A stretch of DNA of 6,800 nucleotides, taken from assembly GCA_046351215.1 (NCBI GenBank), contig JAXLYX010000055.1, forward strand, positions 1 to 6,800. The letters are read 5' to 3'. The translations under genes and the position numbers were made by a program. How positions within the stretch are numbered: the stretch's first letter is position 1; every line of letters starts with the position of its first letter. This document shows, one piece after another, positions 1-5,307 of this stretch. The DNA comes from JAXLYX01 sp046351215 (GTDB taxonomy: Bacteria; Myxococcota_A; Polyangia; Polyangiales; Houyiibacteriaceae). The notes beneath the pieces were generated by a model. The model was given only the letters and a program-made list of their open reading frames with translations. It was not told the origin of the DNA and did not search any database.

Positions 1-696
1 TATTGGTTCGAGTACGCCGGCAACGAGCGCCTCCGCTTCGTCGGCGACGACGATCTGTGGGTGTTCATCGACGGTCATCTCTGCCTCGATCTCGGAGGCC
101 AGCACGGCGCGATCTCGGGCATCATGAGCTTCGCGAATCCGTCCGAGCAGGATGCCAGCAGCGGCACGGATCAGACCGCCCTCGTCACGGCCTGCAAGGC
201 TCATCTCGACGCGCGGCGCGACGCGCTCAGGACGGCGACGGGCGATGCGACCGCGAATCCGGTGTTCGAGATGATCATCTTCAACGCCGAGCGGCACACC
301 GTTCAGTCGAACTTCTTCCTCACGCTCGGGCACTTCGTGAAGCGTCAGTCCGTGTGCGTGTCCATGTGCGGCGACGGAGTGGCCTCGTCGCGCGAGGCCT
401 GCGACCTCGGCGCGAACAACGGCATGGGGGACGGCTCCGCGTACGGCGGCTGCACGACGGGCTGCACCTTCGAGCCCTACTGCGGCGACCACGTGGTCGA
501 CACGACGTACGGCGAGACCTGCGACGACGGGATCAACCTCGGCGGCGCCGCCAGCGCCTGCGCTCCCGGATGCAAGGGCATGGGCGCCGCCTGCGGCGAC
601 GGGGTCGTGCAGACCTCCGCGGGCGAGCAATGCGACGACGGGAACGTGATGGCGGGCGACGGCTGCAGTCCGACCTGCTTCCTCGAGATCAACTGA
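1..696 (+). CDS. Fibro-slime domain / Cys-rich repeat (DUF4215-like) secreted protein, 3' part
   Basis: Reading frame 1 is open from the left edge to the TGA at 694-696, so 231 C-terminal residues are visible and the N-terminus, with any signal peptide, lies outside. Near the start the frame reads GDDDLWVFIDG, then LDLGGQHG, the signature of the fibro-slime domain, a PA14-related module of extracellular proteins. A short acidic/aromatic stretch (FFLTLGHFV) closes that domain. Three Cys-rich units follow, each starting CGD: near visible residues 123, 161 and 198. The second and third carry the typical E-x-CDDG and the last has GDGCSPTC, as in the Myxococcus-type Cys-rich repeats (DUF4215/TIGR02232). 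Such proteins are exported and probably sit on or leave the cell surface; the ligand is unknown. No MYXO-CTERM or other C-terminal anchor is present: the chain ends FLEIN directly after the third repeat. Domain identity is seen; adhesive or polysaccharide-binding function is inferred. Confidence 0.85.
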   Translation, partial: YWFEYAGNERLRFVGDDDLWVFIDGHLCLDLGGQHGAISGIMSFANPSEQDASSGTDQTALVTACKAHLDARRDALRTATGDATANPVFEMIIFNAERHTVQSNFFLTLGHFVKRQSVCVSMCGDGVASSREACDLGANNGMGDGSAYGGCTTGCTFEPYCGDHVVDTTYGETCDDGINLGGAASACAPGCKGMGAACGDGVVQTSAGEQCDDGNVMAGDGCSPTCFLEIN

Positions 697-749
697 GGGG
701 GACCGACGGGCCAACGCCGAGGGCCGATTCGGCACGTACTTCGTCGTCG

Positions 750-755
750 TAGGTT
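750..755 (+). promoter_or_regulatory. Putative -10 element (TAGGTT) of the acetyltransferase gene
   Basis: TAGGTT lies in the 97-nt gap after the fibro-slime gene, 38 nt before the chosen ATG. The same hexamer occurs before the gene at 4792, and TAGGCT before tetR, which suggests a shared housekeeping promoter style. The -35 side is weak (TTCGGC at 728-733, 16-nt spacer). A start site near 762 would place the alternative TTG start (758) upstream of the transcript. Confidence 0.35.
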
Positions 756-793
756 CTTTGCGGAGCGAGCGGGTCGTGCGACGCCTCGGCGGG

Positions 794-1492
794 ATGTCCA
801 CCGAGGAACGCACGATCCAGGATCCCTACCGCATCCGTCCGTACGAGGCGCGCGATCGGTCGTCCGTCCGCACGATCTGCTTCCTCACGGGCTCGATGGG
901 GGAGTCGATCGAGAAGGTCTACTCGGACGAGGAGAGCTTCGCGGACATGTTCACGGGCTACTTCACGGACCACGAGCCCGAGTGCTGCTTCGTGCTCGAG
1001 CGGAAGCACGACGGCGTGATCGTCGGCTACATCCTCGGCTCCGTCGACGTCCGCCGCGCCGAGCCTCCGGTGCGGATCGCGATCCGTCACGCGATCTCCC
1101 GTCTCCTCTTCGTCCGGCCCGGCACGGCGGGCTACTTCCGGCGGGCCGTCGTCGACCTCGTCCGTGACCGGCACATCGAACGTCCTCGGGTCGATCTCGA
1201 GCGCTATCCAGCGACGCTGCACATGAACCTGATGCCGGAGGCGCGGCGCGGGTACGGCTACGCGATCTACGAGGTCTGGGAGGCCTACATGCGCTCGCGT
1301 GGCGTGCGCGGCATCCACGGCGAGGTCGGAGCCGCGAACAAGCGCGTACGTGCCCTGAACGACCGCGGGGGATTCGTCCCGTACGGCGAGCCCTATCCGG
1401 CCCTCGGCGCCAGGGGGCCGAACGGCGAGCGCCAATACGTGCAGATGGTGCTGAAGTCCCTCGAGGACGACGTCACGGCTCCGCGGGTCTGA
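794..1492 (+). CDS. GNAT-family N-acetyltransferase
   Basis: This is a 232-residue cytoplasmic protein with a GNAT fold. The acetyl-CoA motif A is visible at about residues 142-162: a strand LHMNLMPEA followed by R-R-G-Y-G-Y-A, matching the R-x-x-G-x-A pyrophosphate loop (R152, G155, A157). The later strand/helix HGEVGAANKRVRALND then GGF (about 175-194) fits motif B, with the N and the small-residue GF turn common in GNATs. The N-terminal IRPYEARDRSSVRTICF is the usual first strand and helix. The spacing and the LHMNL strand resemble the acetyltransferase-like domain found at the end of O-GlcNAcases, but the acceptor cannot be predicted. The ATG at 794 is preferred over an in-frame TTG at 758 because the protein then begins just before the conserved strand and because TAGGTT at 750 predicts a transcript starting after 758. 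The Shine-Dalgarno is poor (GGCGGG touching the ATG). The expansin gene follows 78 nt downstream on the same strand, so co-transcription is possible. Confidence 0.85.
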   Translation: MSTEERTIQDPYRIRPYEARDRSSVRTICFLTGSMGESIEKVYSDEESFADMFTGYFTDHEPECCFVLERKHDGVIVGYILGSVDVRRAEPPVRIAIRHAISRLLFVRPGTAGYFRRAVVDLVRDRHIERPRVDLERYPATLHMNLMPEARRGYGYAIYEVWEAYMRSRGVRGIHGEVGAANKRVRALNDRGGFVPYGEPYPALGARGPNGERQYVQMVLKSLEDDVTAPRV

Positions 1493-1570
1493 AGGCGCAC
1501 GGCCTGTTCCGCCCCTCGAGGCGCGACACCGCTCTTCCCGACGGCGCCCGTTCCATTCATCCTCGTCGTC

Positions 1571-2269
1571 ATGCTGCACCGCCGCTCCCTCGCGCTCGCC
1601 ACGGTCTTCCTGCTCTCGGCCTGCACGGACGACCCCGGCGCGACGCCGATCCTCGTCTGCGCGGGCACGACGCCGACGAACCACGGCGAGGGCACGTACT
1701 ACGCGGCGACGGGCGCCGGGAACTGCGGGTTCCCCGCCACGCCGAGCGATCTCATGGTCGCGGCGATGAACCACACGGACTACGCCGGCTCCGCGGCCTG
1801 CGGCGCGTGCGTCGCGATCGACGGCCCCGCTGGCTCGGTCACGGTGCGCATCGTCGACCAATGCCCCGAATGCGCCCAGGGGGACATCGACCTGAGCCGC
1901 GAGGCGTTCCAGCTCATCGCTCCGCTCAGCGCGGGGCGCGTGCCGATCGACTGGCGCTACGTCCCCTGCACCGTGACCTCGGGGATCGTCTACCACTTCA
2001 AGAACGGCAGCAATCCGTCGTGGACCGCGGTCCAGATCCGGAACCACGCGCTCCCCGTGGCCACGTTCGAGTACCTCGGGCAGGACGGCGTCTTCCACGA
2101 CGTCCCGCGCGTCGACTACAACTACTTCGTCGCGAATCACGGCATGGGCGCGGGGCCGTTCACGTTCCGGGTCACGGATGTCGAAGGCAACGTGATCGAG
2201 GACTCCGGGATCCCGCTGCTGGACGACGACAACTACCCGAGCTCGAGCCAATTCGGCATGTGCAAGTGA
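1571..2269 (+). CDS. Bacterial expansin, lipoprotein (DPBB domain plus CBM63)
   Basis: A 232-residue expansin of the EXLX type, which loosens cellulose-rich walls without hydrolysis. Residues 1-18 form a lipoprotein signal (HRR n-region, hydrophobic core, lipobox L15-S-A-C18); T19 does not suggest inner-membrane retention. Domain 1 (about 39-133) is the double-psi beta-barrel: GEGTYY with T42, ACGAC, then IVDQCPEC with D96 and D107 in GDIDL. These match by position T12, D71 and D82 of Bacillus subtilis EXLX1 as I remember it. Domain 2 (about 138-222) is CBM63-like: SWTAVQIRNHALPV, VDYNYFV, then FTFRVTDVEGNV. The EXLX1 surface aromatics W125/W126/Y157 correspond to S150, W151 and Y183, so one tryptophan is missing. 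The loop tyrosine Y73 of EXLX1 is C98 here. Cysteines at 30, 52, 77, 80, 98, 101, 133 and 231 suggest a disulfide-stabilised barrel. Family identity is firm; residue equivalences come from an alignment by eye. Confidence 0.92.
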   Translation: MLHRRSLALATVFLLSACTDDPGATPILVCAGTTPTNHGEGTYYAATGAGNCGFPATPSDLMVAAMNHTDYAGSAACGACVAIDGPAGSVTVRIVDQCPECAQGDIDLSREAFQLIAPLSAGRVPIDWRYVPCTVTSGIVYHFKNGSNPSWTAVQIRNHALPVATFEYLGQDGVFHDVPRVDYNYFVANHGMGAGPFTFRVTDVEGNVIEDSGIPLLDDDNYPSSSQFGMCK

Positions 2270-2310
2270 GGCGCCCAGGCCCGAGGCGAGCTCGGGGCCG
2301 ACGAGCGCCT
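2269..2310. terminator. Bipartite GC hairpin between convergent genes, probable bidirectional terminator
   Basis: The 54-nt gap between the expansin stop and the convergent oxygenase stop is almost filled by one fold-back. An outer stem AGGCGC (2269-2274) pairs with GCGCCT (2305-2310). An inner stem GGCCCGAG (2278-2285) pairs with CTCGGGGCC (2291-2299) with one bulged G and a 5-nt loop. The first A of the outer stem is the last base of the expansin TGA. There is no T-tract on either side, so intrinsic termination is uncertain; structure and location support a terminator or 3'-end stabiliser for both genes. Confidence 0.5.
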
Positions 2311-2323
2311 CTTCCGACGCGGC

Positions 2324-3376
2324 CTACGCCGTCGCGCGCACCGGCGGACGCTTCGACGCCTTCGCGAGCGAGATCAGGGCGCGATCGACCTGTTGCTCGA
2401 GGGGGCGCGCGGTCGTGCTCTCGACGCGGTGGACGCCGTGTCGGTGGAACGCCGTGAGCCGGAGCTCCGGAGGCAGCTTCGGGACGCCCGCACGGAGCGC
2501 CGCCATCGACGTCGCGAAGACGCCCTCCTCGAAGCGACCCCAGCGGAAGTGGTATCCGTGACGGATGCGCGGCGGGAGGAGGCCCGCGGTCATGATCCGT
2601 GCCCATTCGAACGCGGGCGCGGCCTTCTTCGTCGGAGAGGAGAGGAGGTACCGGGCGATGTCGCGGCTCGCCTGGTCCGGCGTGAGCACGTCGCTCTCGA
2701 ACATCCGCGTCATGTACTCCTGGAAGTCGCCGAACGTGGGCGGGATGATCGCCTCGTCGATGCCGAAGAGGAGCGCGAAGCGCTTGCTCTCCTCGTTGTA
2801 GAGCTCGCGTTCCTCTCGGCTCAGCGGGCCGTAGACGTCCTCGTACATCCGCAGCGCGCTGTCGACTCCCGTCGCGTGCACCCAGAGCTGCGAGTGCTGC
2901 TCGTTCGCCGCGTACCGATCCCCGACTTCGTACGCGCCGACGCGGTTCGCGATCGGTCCGACGATCCGCGAATGCGCTCGGAAGACGGTGCGGGCGGCCG
3001 TGAACGCCTCGTCGAGGTCGCCGTAGATCCAGGCGTTGACGGCCTGGAACGTCCGCTTCGTGCGTCCCGTGGGATCCGTGCGGTACGCGGACTTCTGCTG
3101 GACCGCGTGGGCGACGAACGGATGCGCCGTCTGAAGGAAGACCGCGCGCAATGCGGCGATGTTCGAGATCTGTTCGCCGTACACACGCCACATCATCGAG
3201 CCGGGGCCGAAGAGGCCTCGCCTCGGATCCCCGACGCGCTTCCGGATCGTCTCGAGCGAGGCTTCGAGCCGTTCGCGGTCCACGACGTTCGCCTCGTCGG
3301 CGACGGCGTAGGTCTGGAGCCACGGTCTGCCTTCCCCGACCACGGCTTCGATCTCGTCGATGGCGCTCTTCAGCAT
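2324..3376 (-). CDS. DUF2236 / MpaB-type oxygenase family protein
   Basis: A 350-residue protein of the family that includes rubber oxygenase Lcp and fungal MpaB, heme-dependent oxygenases that cleave isoprenoid chains. Landmarks in order: GLFGPGSMMWRV (54-65), LQTAHPFVAHAV (81-92), R99-T-D-P-T-G then R105-T-K-R108-T109, R133-A-H135-S-R-I-V-G, QLWVHATGVDSAL with H167, and LLPPRIR (266-272) before W279. The R-x-x-K/R-T group followed by H135 mirrors the R/K/T cluster and heme-ligand histidine recalled from Lcp, so H135 is the best candidate heme ligand. No signal peptide is seen, so a cytoplasmic protein is expected, unlike secreted Lcp. Start: the ATG at 3376 has a strong, well-spaced ribosome site (GGGGGAGAAGGGAC); an in-frame ATG at 3424 has only GGGG touching it and would add 16 non-conserved residues. 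It lies 61 nt after the tetR stop on the same strand, so it is likely co-transcribed with and controlled by that regulator. Substrate unknown. Confidence 0.88.
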   Translation of the reverse strand: MLKSAIDEIEAVVGEGRPWLQTYAVADEANVVDRERLEASLETIRKRVGDPRRGLFGPGSMMWRVYGEQISNIAALRAVFLQTAHPFVAHAVQQKSAYRTDPTGRTKRTFQAVNAWIYGDLDEAFTAARTVFRAHSRIVGPIANRVGAYEVGDRYAANEQHSQLWVHATGVDSALRMYEDVYGPLSREERELYNEESKRFALLFGIDEAIIPPTFGDFQEYMTRMFESDVLTPDQASRDIARYLLSSPTKKAAPAFEWARIMTAGLLPPRIRHGYHFRWGRFEEGVFATSMAALRAGVPKLPPELRLTAFHRHGVHRVESTTARPLEQQVDRALISLAKASKRPPVRATA

Positions 3377-3437
3377 GTCCCTTCTCCCCCGATGCGCACT
3401 CGTTCGCGCGCCTCCCTGATCCATCCCCGAAACGGAA

Positions 3438-4118
3438 TCACTCCCCGCGCGGTCCGCTCCTCGGCACGCGGATCGCGTCGGGGTTCGCGGCGAGCGTCTG
3501 CACGAAGAGCTCGAGCAGCTTCATCCGCGAATCCTCGAGCTCCGGCACGGCGTGCACCGTCCGCGTGAGCGACTCGCCCTCGAAGAGGAGGAGCACCGAC
3601 GAGATCAGGACGGCGAGCACCTCCGGGCGGAAGCGCTCCGCGCTGCGCATGCGCGAGACGGACTCCCAGATCGTCTGCGCGTAGCGGGCGCCGAACGCGG
3701 AGAGCGCCTCGTGGAGCGCCGGATCGGTGCGCGCCGCCACGATGAGCTCGCGGAAGACGTCGTTGATCGGATCGCGGCTCGCGTCGCGGAGGAGGTGCAG
3801 CACCGTGACGAGCGGCTCCTCCGTCGCCGCGGCGCGCGCGAGCCCGCCTTCGACGTAGGCGAGCTGGCGACGACCGACCTCGTCGCTCGCCGCCATGAAG
3901 AGGTCGATCATCGAGTCGAAGTGGCGGAAGAGCCCGCCGTGGGAGACCCCGGCGCGCGCGCAGATCTCCTTCACCGAGCTGCGGGCGTACCCGACCTCGA
4001 GGAGGGACGCGATCGTCGCGTCGATGAGCTTCGCGATCGTCCCCTCCCGCCGGTCGCGCTGGGTACGGCGCTCCGGTCTCGCGAGATCCTTGGGGATTTC
4101 GGGGGGACGGTCGGACAT
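3438..4118 (-). CDS. TetR/AcrR-family transcriptional regulator
   Basis: A 226-residue one-component regulator. The N-terminal TetR DNA-binding domain spans about residues 24-72: helix 1 TIAKLIDATIASLLEVGY, then the helix-turn-helix SSVKEICARAGVSHGGLFRHF (about 47-67), ending in the usual F-x-H-F/Y-like FRHF and an acidic/hydrophobic helix. The remaining residues are a variable, helical ligand-binding domain, rich in A/L and ending in an Arg/Pro tail. The upstream 11-residue extension (RPPEIPKDLAR) is common in such proteins. The oxygenase gene follows on the same strand, and TetR regulators usually control their neighbours, so autoregulation plus control of the oxygenase is the natural inference. 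A palindrome at 4136-4157 lies over its predicted -35. There is no Shine-Dalgarno: a TAGGCT hexamer stops 6 nt before the ATG, which predicts a leaderless mRNA. The inducer is unknown, possibly a hydrophobic substrate of the oxygenase. Confidence 0.93.
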   Translation of the reverse strand: MSDRPPEIPKDLARPERRTQRDRREGTIAKLIDATIASLLEVGYARSSVKEICARAGVSHGGLFRHFDSMIDLFMAASDEVGRRQLAYVEGGLARAAATEEPLVTVLHLLRDASRDPINDVFRELIVAARTDPALHEALSAFGARYAQTIWESVSRMRSAERFRPEVLAVLISSVLLLFEGESLTRTVHAVPELEDSRMKLLELFVQTLAANPDAIRVPRSGPRGE

Positions 4119-4124
4119 GGGCGG

Positions 4125-4154
4125 AGCCTAGCGCAAGATTGCGAGTGATCACAA
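4125..4154 (-). promoter_or_regulatory. Predicted tetR promoter, probably giving a leaderless mRNA
   Basis: Read on the minus strand, TTGTGA (4154-4149) is a 4/6 match to the -35 consensus and TAGGCT (4130-4125) a -10-like hexamer, 18 nt apart. Six bases (CCGCCC) separate the hexamer from the ATG, so transcription should start at or near the A of the ATG. This fits the absence of a ribosome site. The -35 box is inside the palindrome at 4136-4157. Confidence 0.45.
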
Positions 4155-4157
4155 TCT
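4136..4157. promoter_or_regulatory. Candidate TetR operator (22-bp imperfect palindrome)
   Basis: Half-sites AGATTG (4136-4141) and CAATCT (4152-4157) are perfect inverted repeats, and the inner GA/TC (4143-4144, 4149-4150) also pair: 8 of 11 positions are symmetric. A second perfect 8-bp palindrome, GTGATCAC, sits at 4145-4152. The stretch is distinctly AT-richer than its surroundings, is adjacent to a divergent tetR, and overlaps the predicted tetR -35. Size and position are typical of TetR-family operators. Confidence 0.6.
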
Positions 4158-4215
4158 AAGTTTTGGGCGGGTCTGACCGCGGTTCGAGCCCCGACCGCAC
4201 ATTCGGGGCTCCGGC

Positions 4216-4221
4216 TATGCT
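4216..4221 (+). promoter_or_regulatory. Putative -10 element (TATGCT) for the two-TM protein gene
   Basis: TATGCT matches 4 of 6 consensus -10 bases and ends 7 nt before the ATG at 4229, which would make this mRNA leaderless too. The -35 side is weak (CCGACC at 4191-4196, 19-nt spacer). The tetR operator candidate is about 35 nt upstream of that -35, so direct repression by blocking polymerase is not obvious. Confidence 0.35.
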
Positions 4222-4228
4222 CCCCCCG

Positions 4229-4708
4229 ATGCCGCCCCCTCCCCGCCGATGGACGCGCTCCCCGCAGCCGAGCGCGCGCGGCGCGGGCTTCAACGTCGGC
4301 CTCATCTTCGGTCTGATCGGCCTCGCGCTCGCGGTGAGACTCCTCGTCCCCGGGGGATTCGAGGACGACGAGATCGGGACCGCCTGGCTCTACGTCGGCG
4401 GCGTCTTCGTCGTCGCCATCCCGCTCGTCGTCCGTGGGGTCCGAATGGGGCGTCACGCGGCGTTCCTCCGCGAGCACGGGCTCGAGCTCGTGGGACGCGT
4501 CACGGACGCGAACCGTACGGGCATCGAGATCGGCGACATCCCGCTCTTCCGCCTGACGCTCGAGATCGACGGACCGAGCGGCCCCTACACCACGACGTGC
4601 GACGAGGTGCTGCCGCCCGAGGACGTCGCGGCCGCGATCGGCTCCGAGGTCCGCGTGCGCGCGAATCCGAGCGATCCGAAGGAAGTCATCCTCGTCGAGC
4701 TCGTCTGA
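4229..4708 (+). CDS. Two-TM membrane protein with DUF3592-like soluble domain
   Basis: A 159-residue protein with a Pro/Arg-rich N-terminus, two hydrophobic segments (about 21-40, FNVGLIFGLIGLALAV; about 52-70, AWLYVGGVFVVAIPLVV) joined by an acidic loop (GFEDDE), and a C-terminal soluble domain. That domain has the pattern LVGRVTDANRTGIEIGDIPLF, LTLEIDG, GPYTTTCDEVLPPED, and VRVRANPSDPKEVIL. It resembles the beta-rich domain of DUF3592-type membrane proteins, in which a G-x-A/V strand, a TG turn and a final V-R-x-x-P-x-D-P motif recur. No enzymatic residues are apparent; function unknown. Starts: ATG at 4229 is preferred because TATGCT just upstream would give a leaderless start there. ATG at 4217 (four residues longer) overlaps that hexamer, and a TTG at 4163 lies far upstream of it. 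It is transcribed divergently from tetR; the next gene begins 83 nt downstream. Confidence 0.75.
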   Translation: MPPPPRRWTRSPQPSARGAGFNVGLIFGLIGLALAVRLLVPGGFEDDEIGTAWLYVGGVFVVAIPLVVRGVRMGRHAAFLREHGLELVGRVTDANRTGIEIGDIPLFRLTLEIDGPSGPYTTTCDEVLPPEDVAAAIGSEVRVRANPSDPKEVILVELV

Positions 4709-4719
4709 GGCTTGTCGTG

Positions 4720-4733
4720 CGTCGACGTCGACG
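4720..4733. repeat. Perfect 14-bp palindrome CGTCGACGTCGACG
   Basis: A perfectly self-complementary 14-mer, made of two overlapping GTCGAC units, lies 11 nt after the two-TM gene stop and ahead of the Ddn-like gene. It could form a short hairpin (5-bp stem, 4-nt loop) or bind a dimeric regulator. CG-rich palindromes arise easily by chance in this base composition, so function is uncertain. Confidence 0.4.
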
Positions 4734-4756
4734 AGGGATGCACCGTTCCGCCGTGC

Positions 4757-4762
4757 TAGGTT
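4757..4762 (+). promoter_or_regulatory. Putative extended -10 (TGC-TAGGTT) of the Ddn-like gene
   Basis: TAGGTT, identical to the hexamer at 750, is preceded by TGC (4754-4756), giving an extended -10 form that can work without a good -35; none is seen 16-18 nt upstream. A start near 4769 would leave a roughly 23-nt leader containing the G8 run (4775-4782) 9 nt before the ATG at 4792, a usable ribosome site. Confidence 0.4.
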
Positions 4763-4791
4763 GAGAGCTCCGCTGGGGGGGGCGAGCGCAG

Positions 4792-5283
4792 ATGACTTCG
4801 TCGAGGGGCTCCGATCCCGCGGAGCGGCATCCGCTGCTCCGCTTCTTCTACTCGGACTGGCGTCCCACTCGGATGGGCCGCTGGGTGAACCGCTTCGCGA
4901 GCTTCTGGTCGGGTCTCGGGCTCCCGCCGCGCTTCCAGGTTTCGCTCGAGGTGCGCGGTCGCGTGTCCGGTCGAGTGCGTGCGACACCCGTGGTGATCGC
5001 CACCGTGGACGGCGTTCGCTACCTCGTCTCGATGCTCGGCCCCGGCTCCGATTGGGTGAAGAACGTCGAGGCCGCGAACGGAGAGGCCGTGCTCCGACAG
5101 GGCGTGCGGCAGGCCGTTCGTCTCGTGCCCGTCCCGAAGGAGCGGAGGGCGCCGATCCTCCGCGAGTACGTGCGCGTCGCGACGAGCGGTCGGACGCACT
5201 TCCCGATCGCGGTGGATGCGCCGCTCGAAGAGTTCGAGGCGATCGCGGAGCAGTATCCCGCGTTCCGGATCGAAGAGGTGTAG
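4792..5283 (+). CDS. Ddn-like nitroreductase/deazaflavin-dependent oxidoreductase family protein
   Basis: A 163-residue split-beta-barrel protein of the DUF385/Ddn family, many of whose members use F420H2 to reduce quinones or nitro compounds. The core signature is LEVRGRVSGRVRATPV (52-67), equivalent to the T-x-G-R-K-S-G-x-x-R-x-x-P strand-loop that holds the deazaflavin phosphate. It is followed by the strand YLVSMLGPGSDWVKNVEAA (77-95), where W88 and N91 match the conserved W-x-x-N. The N-terminal amphipathic part (residues 14-45, many aromatics and Arg) is typical of the family and may lie against the membrane. Length matches the usual 140-165. The start has a G-rich ribosome site. It follows the two-TM gene on the same strand with its own likely promoter; its stop is 24 nt from the stop of the convergent small-membrane-protein gene. 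Whether F420 is made by this organism cannot be told here; other flavins or heme are alternatives in the wider superfamily. Confidence 0.85.
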   Translation: MTSSRGSDPAERHPLLRFFYSDWRPTRMGRWVNRFASFWSGLGLPPRFQVSLEVRGRVSGRVRATPVVIATVDGVRYLVSMLGPGSDWVKNVEAANGEAVLRQGVRQAVRLVPVPKERRAPILREYVRVATSGRTHFPIAVDAPLEEFEAIAEQYPAFRIEEV

Positions 5284-5307
5284 GGCGCCGGCCCGCCCGC
5301 CCCGACG

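Noticed and set aside
723..733. GCCG-ATT-CGGC hairpin after the fibro-slime gene
   Set aside because: A 4-bp stem with a 3-nt loop and no T-tract is too weak to call a terminator.
758..793. TTG start extending the acetyltransferase by 12 residues
   Set aside because: It would lie upstream of the likely transcription start set by TAGGTT at 750-755, and the extra residues are basic and unconserved-looking; the ATG at 794 is better.
689..2251. Long open frame on the minus strand (520 codons)
   Set aside because: It lies opposite the acetyltransferase and expansin genes; its translation is Arg/Asp/Val-rich without any domain motif, as expected for a shadow frame in GC-rich DNA.
3377..3424. Upstream ATG start for the oxygenase
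   Set aside because: It has no properly spaced ribosome site, while the ATG at 3376 has a strong one; the extra 16 residues look like a translated leader.
2393..3568. Plus-strand open frame (391 codons) opposite the oxygenase
   Set aside because: Antisense shadow; it runs across the gap between two real genes and has Arg/Glu/Val-rich composition without motifs.
4163..4216. TTG start for the two-TM protein
   Set aside because: It sits beside the tetR operator and far upstream of the predicted promoter; the added residues resemble noncoding sequence.
5283..5298. GGGCG/CGCCC fold-back in the short convergent gap
   Set aside because: A 5-bp stem in a pure G/C run is expected by chance; no T-tract on either strand.
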